Shown: positions 1 to 9,163, numbered from the stretch's first letter. The stretch: 64,000 nt of DNA from Pseudomonas caspiana (GCF_002158995.1 NZ_LOHF01000027.1:15185-79184); one strand, 5' to 3'. Numbers and translations are program-made. Notes: a model not told the origin generated them from the sequence alone.

Positions 1-31
1 TGCCTCGCGGTGCTTGTGAACTCTTACAAGG
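1..31. repeat. Degenerate half REP element at window edge
   Basis: The bases match the right half of the REP class seen intact at 21933-22020, 61512-61592 and 63479-63575 (CCTCGCGGTGCTCGTG then CTCCTACAGG), with several substitutions. The left half would lie outside the window. Confidence 0.5.
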
Positions 32-43
32 TTTGAGACTTGA

Positions 44-385
44 TCAGGACTTAGGGGCTTGCTCTTCCCCTACGGAAAGCGTGCTGATCAGGCGCTTGAT
101 GTCTTCCTGCACGTCGGATGGCAAGCCGTCCAGCTCGCTCAGGACTTTTGTTTCGCCCGCCGAAATGGAGTCAATCGCCAGCAGTTCCCGCGATCCGGTT
201 ATCACGAACAACACATCGACTCCGGCTTTGGCAACGGCCCTGAGGTATTCAGCATTCGGAAAGCGATTGCCTCTTTCGTAAAGCCCTTGGGCATTGGCCT
301 CAACCCCGCCAATCAGCCCCAAATCACGCTGTGAAAGATCGAGTCGCTTTCTTTCCAGCTTCAGTCTCAGGCCCATGCCTTCCAT
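44..385 (-). CDS. XRE-family helix-turn-helix transcriptional regulator
   Basis: A 113-residue protein with an N-terminal Cro/C1-type helix-turn-helix (about residues 5-60: LRLKLERKRLDLSQRDLG, then a recognition-helix region ending YERGNRFPNAEYL). The C-terminal half is a short acidic helical tail with no recognised domain. AGGA lies upstream of the ATG at 385. Proteins of this size are common as stand-alone repressors in Pseudomonas, including prophage remnants, but no phage genes are visible nearby. It stands alone, followed leftward only by a degenerate REP half. The fold is clear; the target is unknown. Confidence 0.8.
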   Translation of the reverse strand: MEGMGLRLKLERKRLDLSQRDLGLIGGVEANAQGLYERGNRFPNAEYLRAVAKAGVDVLFVITGSRELLAIDSISAGETKVLSELDGLPSDVQEDIKRLISTLSVGEEQAPKS

Positions 386-508
386 TCGATAAGTCCTGAT
401 GCCGACCGCTCTCGTGAAGAGGTCGTTGTGTATGAGGTGTACAGCAGATTAACAGAAGCCCTCGATGTGTGATGGCTTTGATCCTTGCTGATTATTCACG
501 AAGCCTCT

Positions 509-1351
509 CTAGCTCGGGCCGCGAGAGATGCGCTTGCCAGGCCTGGCAGCAATCTGGCTGGCTTGACCGTCGCGCTGCTTTCCGGTTCTGGCTTCACTGA
601 TCAGCGCTGGAATTAAAGGTCCTTCAGGCAGATTTTTCCAGAAACGACTTGGAAAATGGCCTTCCATGACTTTCGGATTCAGCCGTGCAGGGTTGAAGAT
701 GTGGCTGTAATAGGTCAGCCACAACTCGCCACCCGGGTCGTCAGCGTTGCGCGCCAGTTGTTGCCAGGCAGGCGGGCAGATGCGCTGATGGATTAGTTGC
801 TGGCCGTCGTAATACACGCCGTCTTTGGGCGTGGCAATCATCCAGCGATGCTGACCCATGCGGCCAACAAAATGCTGGCTGGCGCTGTGGAGGATGTCGT
901 GGGCGGGTTCGTGCCACGCGACATACTGCGGCTGCGCGTATTGCTCCGGCAATTCAGAGCCAGGCAATGCAACAAAACGCAGAAACGCATGCAGATGATG
1001 CGCCTCTCGGCTGACCTGCTTGATCCGTCGATGCAGCTCGCTGCCCAGTTTGTCGCCCGCCAGCATTGCAGTGCGATCCCCATGGCTGACTCGCCATAGC
1101 ACTTCGTACAGCAGGCTCCAGCGTTGATCGCCTCGAAACTGCGCGGCGTTTTCCAGTAGTTGCAGCAATGCCAGCGGAATACGTGCCTGAAAGGGCCCTT
1201 GTTGTTCCGGGTAGCTGTGATCAGAGCCGAACAGGTCACTACCGTCGCTGGACTTCCAGCTCACCTGACTGGGATCGACCTCATGACTGAGCAGCCAGCG
1301 TGCCTGCTGCCGCCAGGTGTCGAACAGGTCGTCGCAATCCAGGCAAATCAT
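509..1351 (-). CDS. TIGR03915-family DNA metabolism protein, partner of a radical SAM protein
   Basis: A protein of about 280 residues resembling the family that travels with the putative DNA modification/repair radical SAM protein; in many bacteria the same domain is fused to a uracil-DNA glycosylase domain. Features include an LYEVLWR segment, a REAHHLHAFLRF segment and a C-terminal part rich in W and H (WHEPAHDIL, WMIATPKDGVYYDG). No glycosylase domain is present here. The ATG at 1351 overlaps the upstream stop as ATGA, which favours it over the GTG at 1357. It is the second gene of a two-gene operon. The biochemical role is unproven in the family. Confidence 0.8.
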   Translation of the reverse strand: MICLDCDDLFDTWRQQARWLLSHEVDPSQVSWKSSDGSDLFGSDHSYPEQQGPFQARIPLALLQLLENAAQFRGDQRWSLLYEVLWRVSHGDRTAMLAGDKLGSELHRRIKQVSREAHHLHAFLRFVALPGSELPEQYAQPQYVAWHEPAHDILHSASQHFVGRMGQHRWMIATPKDGVYYDGQQLIHQRICPPAWQQLARNADDPGGELWLTYYSHIFNPARLNPKVMEGHFPSRFWKNLPEGPLIPALISEARTGKQRDGQASQIAARPGKRISRGPS

Positions 1352-2568
1352 CCCCACAACCCCATCTGCTGCGGAGCAGGGCGGTCGCGCAACAGCATGT
1401 GCAGTGACTCGCTGCTGCTCTCTGCCTGAGTCGGGTGGTAGTCACAGGTGATGATGAACGGCTTGGCCTTGGCCAGCACGCAACGCATGCGGGTCAAGTC
1501 TTCGTAGCGGATTCGACGTTGACGGCGTAGCTCCACCAAACGATTGGTCGTGCGGATACCGATGCCCGGAATTCTCGCAATCTGTGAAGCATCAGCGCGG
1601 TTGAGGTCCATGGGGAACAGACTGCGGTTGTTCAGCGCCCAGGCGAGTTTTGGATCGATGTCCAGCGCCAGATCACCCGCGCCCTGAAACAGTTCTTTGA
1701 CCTTGAAACCGTAACCACGCAACAGGAAATCTGCCTGATACAGGCGATGTTCACGCATCAATGGCGGGGCGGCCAGGGGAACACTTTTCGGGCTGTTGGG
1801 GATCGGACTGAACGCGGAATAATAGACCCGGCGCAGGCCGTAATTGCCGTACAGAGATTCAGCGCTGCCAAGGATAGTGCTGTCGTCGGTTTCGTCGGCG
1901 CCGACGATCATCTGCGTGCTTTGCCCGGCGGGAACGAAGCGTGGCGCGCGCGGCTCGTTGAGGATCGTCTGTTGCCCGGTATGGATGGTCTGCATCGCCT
2001 GCTTGATCGTGACGACGTTTTTTTCCGGTGCCAGTGTTTTCAAGCCGTCATCGGTGGGCAGTTCGATGTTGACGCTCAAGCGATCCGCGTATCTGCCGGC
2101 CATTTCGATCAGCGCCGGGTCAGCGTCCGGGATGGTCTTGAGGTGGATATAACCACGAAACTCATGGACCTCCCGAAGCTGTCTCGCCACCTCGATCAAC
2201 TGCTCCATGGTGTAGTCGGACGAGCGAATGATGCCGGAACTGAGAAACAGCCCGCTAACGCAGTTACGGCGGTAGAAGTCCAGCGTCAGGGTGACCACTT
2301 CCTCGGGGCTGAAGCGTGCGCGGGGGACATCACTGGAGCGGCGATTCACGCAGTATTGGCAGTCGTACAGACAGAAATTCGTTAGCAGGATCTTGAGCAG
2401 CGAAACGCAGCGTCCGTCGGGCGTGTAGCTATGGCAAATGCCCATGCCGGTACTCGAACCAAGGCCGGTCTTGCCTTCCGAACTGCGCTTGGGCGCGCCG
2501 CTGCTGGCGCATGAAGCATCGTACTTGGCGGCGTCAGCGAGGATGCTGAGCTTGTCGATCAGCTGCAT
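1348..2568 (-). CDS. Putative DNA modification/repair radical SAM protein
   Basis: A protein of about 406 residues carrying the radical SAM cysteine motif CLYDCQYC, which should bind a 4Fe-4S cluster, and a C-terminal helix-hairpin-helix-like region (ARIPGIGIRTTNRLVELRR) typical of DNA-binding repair proteins. It matches the TIGR03916 type. The ATG at 2568 has GGAG five bases upstream. The longer alternative at 2592 is unlikely because a LexA operator lies over it. The downstream gene overlaps by ATGA, so the pair is probably one SOS-controlled operon. The substrate is unknown; a role in DNA repair or base modification is family-level inference. Confidence 0.85.
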   Translation of the reverse strand: MQLIDKLSILADAAKYDASCASSGAPKRSSEGKTGLGSSTGMGICHSYTPDGRCVSLLKILLTNFCLYDCQYCVNRRSSDVPRARFSPEEVVTLTLDFYRRNCVSGLFLSSGIIRSSDYTMEQLIEVARQLREVHEFRGYIHLKTIPDADPALIEMAGRYADRLSVNIELPTDDGLKTLAPEKNVVTIKQAMQTIHTGQQTILNEPRAPRFVPAGQSTQMIVGADETDDSTILGSAESLYGNYGLRRVYYSAFSPIPNSPKSVPLAAPPLMREHRLYQADFLLRGYGFKVKELFQGAGDLALDIDPKLAWALNNRSLFPMDLNRADASQIARIPGIGIRTTNRLVELRRQRRIRYEDLTRMRCVLAKAKPFIITCDYHPTQAESSSESLHMLLRDRPAPQQMGLWG

Positions 2569-2582
2569 GGGAAACTCCGATA

Positions 2583-2598
2583 CTGTTTGCATGTACAG
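2583..2598 (-). promoter_or_regulatory. LexA (SOS) box upstream of the radical SAM operon
   Basis: The site reads CTGTTTGCATGTACAG, that is CTGT-N8-ACAG, within a longer inverted repeat TACTGT...ACAGTA. This fits the gamma-proteobacterial LexA consensus. It lies 14 bases upstream of the ATG at 2568, where a repressor would block transcription. Confidence 0.85.
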
Positions 2599-2702
2599 TA
2601 TAGGGTTCGATTGCGCGAGGCAATGTCCTGCGGTCGGGTGAATGGGCTTTATCAGTTATGAGAAATGGAATGGATGGATATTGTGAGTTGGAATGCAATC
2701 CC

Positions 2703-2767
2703 ATGTGGGAGCGGTGCTTGCCCGCGATTTGCGTTGCCTGTATCGCGGGCAAGCACCGCTCCCACAT
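2703..2767. repeat. REPIN, GTGGGAGCGG class
   Basis: Two perfect 26-base inverted arms (2703-2728 and 2742-2767) contain GTGGGAGCGGTGCTTGCCCG and its complement, separated by 13 bases. It lies between the LysR gene and the SOS operon and could form a stable hairpin. Confidence 0.92.
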
Positions 2768-2836
2768 ACGATCCCATTTCAATTTAAATGAGCAAAATCT
2801 TCACTTGAAAACCTCTGCCACTCCTCAGAACTTCCC

Positions 2837-3706
2837 CTACAACCCCTGACTCCCGCGAATCAGATCATACGCCCGCCGCGCCAGCGGGTTGACCGTGTTG
2901 GGCCTGATCCATAGATGGTAAGTGACGTCCGGAAGACGCGGCAGACCGTCGTTTTCACCCAGCACGCGCATGTCCGGGCCAAGCATCTCCATGCTTCTTG
3001 CAGTGACCCCGAGCCCCGCGCGGGTGGCGGCCTTGACACCGATCAGGTTGGATGCAAGGTACGCCTGACGCCAAGGGATGTTTGCGCGCTCCAGCGCTTC
3101 CAGCGCATAACGCCGATAAATGCTCGGCTCATCAATCAGGATCAAGGGTAGCGGCTCGCCTGGCTCGTGAATGTACCCGGCAGAACAGATCCACCACACC
3201 GGCGATGTTCGTAAAGCGAAGCCTTCAAGGTCAGGATCTTCGCGAGTGGAAATCACCAGATCCACTTTGCCGCGATGCAAATCGTCCATCAGAAACGGGC
3301 TGCGGCCGACGTCTATTTCCAGCCGCAGGCGGGGTGCTGAACGGGCGATATGGCTGAGGATCGGCGGCAGGATTGTATCGGCGATGTCGTGAGGCGAGCC
3401 GATGCGCAGGACGCCACTCAAGCTGTCCTCGCGCAGGGAGTTGAGTGCTTCGTCATTGAGCGCCAGCATTTGCCGGGCATGACGCAATAACTGACGGCCC
3501 GGTTCGGTGAGCTGTTTCTGGCGGCCCTGCTTCTGAAACAGGCTGACCCCCACTTGTTGTTCCAGACGCTGCATGTGCTGGGTCACGGAGGATTGCGTGC
3601 GTGCCAATCGGGCTCCGGCTTCAGCAAAGCTGTGGTGATCGACCACTGCGATGAAAGTGCGCAGCAATTCAAGGTCAAGGGTTGGGCTGGACGGGTTGTT
3701 CGGCAT
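2837..3706 (-). CDS. LysR-family transcriptional regulator
   Basis: A 289-residue LysR-type regulator. The winged helix-turn-helix is at about residues 9-68 (LELLRTFIAVVDHHSFAEAG, then TQSSVTQHMQRLEQQVG), followed by a type 2 periplasmic-binding-like effector domain at about 95-285. It is transcribed divergently from the binding protein/aminotransferase/ABC cluster and is the obvious candidate to control it. An inverted repeat in the shared promoter region (3745-3768) could be its operator. The effector is unknown; a thiol or amino acid is plausible from the neighbours. Confidence 0.92.
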   Translation of the reverse strand: MPNNPSSPTLDLELLRTFIAVVDHHSFAEAGARLARTQSSVTQHMQRLEQQVGVSLFQKQGRQKQLTEPGRQLLRHARQMLALNDEALNSLREDSLSGVLRIGSPHDIADTILPPILSHIARSAPRLRLEIDVGRSPFLMDDLHRGKVDLVISTREDPDLEGFALRTSPVWWICSAGYIHEPGEPLPLILIDEPSIYRRYALEALERANIPWRQAYLASNLIGVKAATRAGLGVTARSMEMLGPDMRVLGENDGLPRLPDVTYHLWIRPNTVNPLARRAYDLIRGSQGL

Positions 3707-3744
3707 GGGGAATGGCTCGGTTCATATCATTCAGGCAACCCAAT

Positions 3745-3768
3745 ACATTACGTATTTTTATGTAATGT
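3745..3768. promoter_or_regulatory. Inverted repeat, candidate LysR operator
   Basis: ACATTAC and GTAATGT form 7-base inverted arms separated by 10 A/T-rich bases in the space between the divergent LysR and binding-protein genes. Spacing and AT-richness suit a LysR-type site and include a T-N11-A arrangement. The assignment rests on position only. Confidence 0.5.
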
Positions 3769-3951
3769 CGTTCGGTGTTTTTGAGAAACTCCACGAACGC
3801 TAGGTTTTACGAGCTTATAGCGTTTTTGCTTAAATCTGGAATACAGAAAGTTATAACCATATTTGATATTTGAATTTCCGTTAATCGTCGGCGCTACCTA
3901 GGATGCCCACACATCAGGTCGGGGTACGCCGACCATTAACAGGGAATGATT

Positions 3952-4785
3952 ATGCCGACCACTCGCTCTCCAGTTTCTCGTTTCATGCCCGTCATGCTGG
4001 GCGCTTTGGTTTCGCTCGCCGTTAGCGGTATGGCCCAGGCCGATGCCACGCTGGACAAGATTGAAGCCCGGCACAAGCTGGTGGTCGGGGTTCTGCTTTC
4101 CGGTGGGCCGTTCGGTTCGATCGACCCTTCCAGCCAGAAACCCAAGGGCTTGAACGTCGATCTGGCCGAAGACATCGGTCGCCGTCTGGGTGCTGAAGTG
4201 GAGCTGGTGCCGGTGTTGCCAGCCAACCGTGTGCAGTTCCTGCAGCAGGGCAAGGTCGACCTGTTGATCGCCAACATGGAATGGACCGCCGAGCGCGGCC
4301 AGATTCTGGGTTCTGTGCCGACACCTTTCTATCGGGTTGGCGGCACGGCAGCGGTATTGAAGGACAGCAAGATCAATACTTGGCAAGACCTTAAAGGTCA
4401 GCCAGTGTGCACTTCCCAGGGCAGCAGCTACGTCAAGCCGCTGACTGAGTTCGGTGCTGAACTGAAGGCGTTCAAAAGCTCTTCCGAATCGCTGCTGGCG
4501 CTGCGCGGCAACAACTGCGTCGCTGCAGTTCATGACTCCACCCTGATCAATCCATTGTTGGCCAGCAATCCTGAATGGAAGGACTACCGCGCCATCTCTC
4601 CGGAACTCAACCCGGCGCCGTCGGTGATCTGGACCCGTCAGGGCGAAACCGACACCCAGGCCAAGCTGGACACCATCGTCAAGGACTGGCACCGCACCGG
4701 CTTTCTGATCGAGGCCGAGAAGCGCCACAACATCACCCCGGCATCGCCTGCGCTGGTTGAGCTGCATGCGCAGTTCAAGGGCTGA
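3952..4785 (+). CDS. Polar amino acid ABC transporter substrate-binding protein (copy 1)
   Basis: A family 3 periplasmic binding protein of about 277 residues with a signal peptide ending near MAQADA. Characteristic stretches are VGVLLSGGPFGSIDP, NRVQFLQQGKVDLLIANM and GSSYVKPL. AGGGA precedes the ATG at 3952 by six bases, so this start is preferred over 3946. It is paralogous to the gene at 4942: both begin the mature protein with DATLDKI. The permeases and ATPase are at 8429-10767. The ligand is not readable; the thiol enzymes downstream suggest a sulfur amino acid. Confidence 0.88.
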   Translation: MPTTRSPVSRFMPVMLGALVSLAVSGMAQADATLDKIEARHKLVVGVLLSGGPFGSIDPSSQKPKGLNVDLAEDIGRRLGAEVELVPVLPANRVQFLQQGKVDLLIANMEWTAERGQILGSVPTPFYRVGGTAAVLKDSKINTWQDLKGQPVCTSQGSSYVKPLTEFGAELKAFKSSSESLLALRGNNCVAAVHDSTLINPLLASNPEWKDYRAISPELNPAPSVIWTRQGETDTQAKLDTIVKDWHRTGFLIEAEKRHNITPASPALVELHAQFKG

Positions 4786-4805
4786 GATTTGATTTGTTGA
4801 CCCTT

Positions 4806-4894
4806 TGTGGGAGCGAGGCTTGCCCGCGATGCATGAGACGCGGATGGAAGAGACACCGCGTTATCGTTTATCGCGGGCAAGCACCGCTCCCACA
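4806..4894. repeat. REPIN, GTGGGAGCGA class
   Basis: Inverted arms beginning TGTGGGAGCGAGGCTTGCCC and ending with its near complement flank a spacer of about 42 bases. The spacer is shared with the elements at 11577 and 29576. It sits between the two paralogous binding-protein genes. Confidence 0.88.
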
Positions 4895-4941
4895 GGATGC
4901 ACTATTCCAAATGACCGACTTCGGTTACCTAGGAAACACCC

Positions 4942-5781
4942 ATGAACACCTTCTTCACCCGCAAAACCCTTACGGCCCTCGGCCTGGTGCTCTGTGCCGG
5001 GCTGGCACATGCCGACGCGACGCTGGACAAGATCCAGCAGCGTCACAAGATCAGCATCGGCGTGATTCTCAGTGGCCCGCCATTCGGCACCATCGACCCC
5101 ACCACCGGCGAGCATCTTGGCTATAACGTCGAGCTGGCCAAAGGGATCGCCAAACAACTGGGCGTCGAGCTGGAAACCGTTTCGGTACTTGCACCCAATC
5201 GTGTGCAGTTCCTGCAGCAGGGCAAAGTCGATCTGCTGATCGCCAACATGCAGTACACCGATGAGCGCGCCGAGATTCTCGATTACGTGCCGACCCCTTA
5301 TGAAGAAGTGGGCGGCGCAGCACTGATTCGCAAAGGCTCGGGCATTAGCAAATGGGAAGACCTAAAGGGCAAGCCGGTATGCGTGTCCCAGGGCAGCAAC
5401 TTCATCAAGCCATTGCAGGAGACCTACGGTGCGCAGATCAAGGCGTTCCGCAGTCAGTCCGAATCGCTGCTGTCCCTGCGCGGCAACGGTTGCGTAGCGG
5501 CGGTGCACGTCAGTCCGACCATGCATGCGCTGCTCAGCGAAGCGGAGTGGGCTGATTATTCGACTCCTTTGCCGACCGACCTGATCCCGTCCAACTCGGT
5601 GATCTGGATTCGCAAGGGCGAACATGACGTGCAAGCCAGACTTGACGCCATTGTGCGTGACTGGCACCGCAGCGGCTGGTTGATCGAAGTCGGTGAGCGC
5701 ACCGGCATGGCACCTTCCCAGGCCTTGCGCGACCTGCATGAAAAATTCCGTAACGCTGCGCCGTTGGCCGTCAAGCAATGA
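4942..5781 (+). CDS. Polar amino acid ABC transporter substrate-binding protein (copy 2)
   Basis: A 279-residue family 3 binding protein with a signal peptide (cleavage near GLAHADA). It is colinear with copy 1: DATLDKIQQRHKISIGV, PFGTIDP, the shared NRVQFLQQGKVDLLIANM block, and ESLLSLRGNGCVAAVH. AGGA precedes the ATG. The stop overlaps the next start as ATGA, so this copy is translationally linked to the enzyme and transporter genes. Two diverged binding proteins for one permease/ATPase set suggest a widened ligand range, as seen with other amino acid importers. Confidence 0.88.
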   Translation: MNTFFTRKTLTALGLVLCAGLAHADATLDKIQQRHKISIGVILSGPPFGTIDPTTGEHLGYNVELAKGIAKQLGVELETVSVLAPNRVQFLQQGKVDLLIANMQYTDERAEILDYVPTPYEEVGGAALIRKGSGISKWEDLKGKPVCVSQGSNFIKPLQETYGAQIKAFRSQSESLLSLRGNGCVAAVHVSPTMHALLSEAEWADYSTPLPTDLIPSNSVIWIRKGEHDVQARLDAIVRDWHRSGWLIEVGERTGMAPSQALRDLHEKFRNAAPLAVKQ

Positions 5782-7218
5782 GTGCAGACCTGTTCGAAGC
5801 GTTGCAGCACCTGCTGGGCGCCAGCCACGTGCAAAGCGGTGAACACGCCGCGCCGCAACTGACCGACAAACAGGGCAGTTATGTCGGGCGGGTGGTGGCT
5901 ATCGTGCATCCGGCCGACACCGAACAGGTCGCAGCGGTTGTGCGTTTGTGTGTCGCCCATGAAGCACCGATTGTGGTGCAAGGCGGCAACACTGGATTGA
6001 TGGGCGCGGCGACACCCGATGAGACTGGAAACGCCGTGCTGTTACTGCTCGATCGTCTGAATCGCGTGCGTGCCATTGATACCGACAACGACACGTTCAC
6101 CGTCGAGGCTGGTTGCATCCTGCAAAACCTGCAGGGCGTGGCGCGCAGCGTCGACCGTCTGTTTCCGCTCAGCCTGGGTGCAGAGGGCAGTTGCACCATC
6201 GGCGGCAATCTGGGCACCAACGCAGGCGGCACTGCGGTGTTGCGTTATGGCAACACCCGAGAATTGACCCTGGGTCTGGAAGTGGTAACTGCCGAAGGCG
6301 AAATCTGGCATGGCTTGCGTGGCCTGCGTAAAGACAACACCGGCTACGACTTGCGTGATTTGTACATCGGCAGCGAAGGCACGCTGGGCATTATCACCGC
6401 TGCGACCTTGAAGCTTTTTCCTCTGCCCAAAGCGCAGGCAACGGCGTTCCTGGCGTTTGAGTCGCTGGATCAGGCGGTGAGCTTTCTGTCCCACGCTCGT
6501 GCCGGATTTGGCGCAAGCCTGACGGCTTTCGAATTACTGACGGCGGATTGCCTGGCGTTGTTGCGCGAACAATTCCCGGAAGGTCCCAAGCAAGCCCTTT
6601 TCCAATTCAGTGCAACCCTGGTTCGCACTGCTGGAGCTGTCTGACAACCACAGCGAAACTCATGCCCGACAGTCGTTTGAAGACGTGTTGGGCGCTGCGT
6701 TTGAACGCGATCTGTTGGCCGACGCGTTGATCGCCGAAAGCCTCGCTCAAAGCGAAGCTCTGTGGTTGCTGCGCGAGAACATGAGTGACGCGCAGAAACG
6801 CGCCGGTCGCAACATGAAGCATGACATTTCTGTGCCGATCTCCCGTGTGGTCGAGTTCGTTGCCCACACCGATGCCTTGTTGCAGAAGCATTTCCCCGGC
6901 GTGCGCAACTTCACTTTCGGCCATCTGGGCGACGGCAATCTGCACTACAACGTGGCCCATCCGCTGGATTCGACAGTTGAAGCGCATATGGCTAATTACG
7001 CCGCTTTAAGTGCACTGGTGCACGACAGTGCCCATGCCTTCGGCGGCTCGATCAGCGCCGAGCACGGCATCGGTCAGCGCAAGTTACAGATGCTGACCCG
7101 CTATAAAAGCCCGGTAGAGCTGGACCTGATGCGTCGCATCAAGCAGGCGCTGGACCCGAAAAACCTGCTCAACCCCGGCAAAGTCCTGGTGGTTGGCGAA
7201 CAGGGAGAAGCGCCATGA
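5778..7218 (+). pseudogene. FAD-binding D-2-hydroxyacid dehydrogenase/oxidase, frameshifted
   Basis: The frame from 5778 encodes the PP-loop FAD domain (GGNTGLMGAATPD; GGNLGTNAGGTAVLRYG; YIGSEGTLGIIT) and runs out of frame to a stop at 6644. The next frame continues with the C-terminal FAD-oxidase domain (WFALLEL through FGHLGDGNLHYNV, SAEHGIGQRK and KNLLNPGKVL) to 7218. The shift maps to about 6591-6606 and fits one extra T in TTTT at 6598-6601. Repaired, it is about 479 residues, normal for the D-lactate/D-2-hydroxyglutarate/glycolate dehydrogenase family. Both halves keep their motifs, so the lesion is recent, or it is a sequencing error. It overlaps both neighbours in an operon. Confidence 0.85.
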
Positions 7219-8432
7219 GTGTGCGTCTGTCAAAACGCGTGCAGCGCGTCACGCTGTCGGCCAATGCCGCAGCCAAATCCCGCGTCACCGCCTTGCGCGA
7301 AGCCGGAGTCGATATTCTCGACCTGACTACCGGTGAGCCGGATTTCGATACCCCGGAACACATCAAGCAGGCCGCCTATGCGGCAATTGCGGCGGGCGAC
7401 ACCAAATACACAGCGACTCCCGGCGTAAAGGCCTTGCGTGATGCCGTGCAGCGCAAACTCAAACGGGAAAACCGTCTGGACTACACGCTGCCCTCTATCG
7501 TGATTGCCAATGGTGCCAAACAGATTATCTACAACGCCTTCGCTGCGACGCTGGATGACGGTGATGAAGTGCTGGTGCCGGTACCGTACTGGCCGTCGTT
7601 CCCTGACAGCGTACGTTTCAGTGGCGGCGAACCGGTGTTCATCGAATGTCCGTTGGAGCAGGGCTGCAAACTGACGCCAGCCCAACTGGAAAGCCACATC
7701 ACTGAGCGCACTCGCTGGCTGATTCTCAACGGGCCTGGAAATCCGAGCGGCGCGGTGTACAGCGAAGCCGAACTGTTGGCGCTGGCCCAAGTCCTGCGCC
7801 GCTATCCGCAGGTTTTGGTCCTGCTTGATGAGCTGTATGAGCACATTCGGTTTGATGACCGTCAGGCGTTGAACCTGCTCAACGTCGCGCCGGATCTGCA
7901 ATCGCGTTGCCTGCTGGTGGGTGGGGTGTCCAAAACCTACGCCATGACCGGCTGGCGCATCGGCTTTGGTGCCGGTCCGCAACAACTGACGACCGCCATG
8001 ACCGTCGTCCAGTCGCAGTCCACCTCCGGCGCATCGTCGGTGGGGCAGGCTGCGGCACTGGCGGCCTTTGAAGGTGGCCTGGGTTTCCTGCCGGAGCAAG
8101 TCGCGGCTTATCACCAGCGTCGCGATCTATTGGTTGCTGCATTGCGCGATGTGGATGGCTTACAGGTGCTGGAGCCACAAGGCGGATTCTTTGTGTTTGT
8201 CCGCTGCGCCGGTTTGCTCGGCCGTTATCGTCCGGACGGTCAGCGCATTGATAGCGACGCCGATGTGGTCGACTGGCTGCTTGAGTCCGGCGTTGCTGGC
8301 GTCGCAGGAAGCGCCTATGGACTGTCGCCCTGGTTCCGCCTGTCGATTGCCACAGCAACGGCCAGCGTTGCCGAAGCCGGACGGCGCATTGCCGCAGCCT
8401 GCGCACGTTTGCACAGCGAGGTCCCGGCATGA
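7215..8432 (+). CDS. Class I pyridoxal-phosphate aminotransferase
   Basis: A 405-residue fold-type I aminotransferase, close to aspartate/aromatic-type enzymes. Visible motifs are TGEPDFDTPEHIKQAA, NGAKQIIYNAF, NGPGNPSGAVYSEAEL, the DELYEHI segment and the PLP lysine in GGVSKTYAMTGWRIGFGAG. It overlaps the upstream dehydrogenase (ATGA) and the downstream permease, so it belongs to the transport operon. Together with a 2-hydroxyacid dehydrogenase it could link an amino acid, its 2-oxo acid and its 2-hydroxy acid. 3-Mercaptopyruvate/cysteine chemistry is one inference. Confidence 0.93.
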   Translation: MSVRLSKRVQRVTLSANAAAKSRVTALREAGVDILDLTTGEPDFDTPEHIKQAAYAAIAAGDTKYTATPGVKALRDAVQRKLKRENRLDYTLPSIVIANGAKQIIYNAFAATLDDGDEVLVPVPYWPSFPDSVRFSGGEPVFIECPLEQGCKLTPAQLESHITERTRWLILNGPGNPSGAVYSEAELLALAQVLRRYPQVLVLLDELYEHIRFDDRQALNLLNVAPDLQSRCLLVGGVSKTYAMTGWRIGFGAGPQQLTTAMTVVQSQSTSGASSVGQAAALAAFEGGLGFLPEQVAAYHQRRDLLVAALRDVDGLQVLEPQGGFFVFVRCAGLLGRYRPDGQRIDSDADVVDWLLESGVAGVAGSAYGLSPWFRLSIATATASVAEAGRRIAAACARLHSEVPA

Positions 8433-9163
8433 GTCATTGGCTGGAACTGTTCGTGCACTGGACCGCCGGGTTCGGGCTCAACTACAACTTCTTGCTGGAT
8501 GCCTATCAGCGCGGATCCATGGTGGACGGTGCGCTGACTACGCTGTTGCTGTGTGCATTCACCATTGTCGGCAGTTTGCTGGTGGGTGTCGTGCTGGCGG
8601 CAATGCTCACCTCGGGCAAGGCTTATCTGGCAACTCCGGCGCGGATCTTCATTGAAGTTACCCGTAACACGCCGACGCTCGTCCAGCTGTATTGCGCGTT
8701 TCTGGTGCTGAACATGTTGCTGACTCAGGCGGTCGGCGCGGCGAACCCGCTGACGCCGTTTGCCTGGGTGGTGATCGTGATCTCCCTGCACAAGGGTGCG
8801 TTTCATGCCGAGGCATTACGCGCCGGTATCGAGGCAGTGCCGTCAGTCACCATGGAAGCCGCCAGCTCGCTGGCATTCAGCAGCCGTCAGTTGCTATGGA
8901 ATGTGCAGTTGCCGCTGGCGCTACGGTTTGCCTTGCCGTCACTGATCAACAACCTGATTGATCTGGTGAAGATGACCGCTGTGGCGTCGGCCATTGCCGT
9001 CGGCGACATCACCTACGCGGCGATCATGATCTGGACCCAGAGCGACAACGTGCTGGAGTTGATGATCCTGATTCTGTCGTTCTTTGGCTTGCTGAGCTTC
9101 GTCGTCAATTGTGTAGGCCGCGCCCTCGAAGCGCGCCTGAGGATGCCTGGTTATGGCCATTGA
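8429..9163 (+). CDS. Amino acid ABC transporter permease (first)
   Basis: A 244-residue inner-membrane permease of the HisM/GlnP type with the EAA loop (SLHKGAFHAEALRAGIEAVP ahead of WEAA-like MEAASSLAF) and about five membrane helices. It overlaps both neighbours, the next permease by 11 bases. With the following permease and ATPase it forms a complete polar amino acid importer fed by the two upstream binding proteins. Confidence 0.92.
   Translation: MSHWLELFVHWTAGFGLNYNFLLDAYQRGSMVDGALTTLLLCAFTIVGSLLVGVVLAAMLTSGKAYLATPARIFIEVTRNTPTLVQLYCAFLVLNMLLTQAVGAANPLTPFAWVVIVISLHKGAFHAEALRAGIEAVPSVTMEAASSLAFSSRQLLWNVQLPLALRFALPSLINNLIDLVKMTAVASAIAVGDITYAAIMIWTQSDNVLELMILILSFFGLLSFVVNCVGRALEARLRMPGYGH

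Noticed and set aside
44..385. XRE regulator as evidence of a prophage
   Set aside because: No integrase, attachment site or structural gene is nearby, so a single regulator does not support a prophage.
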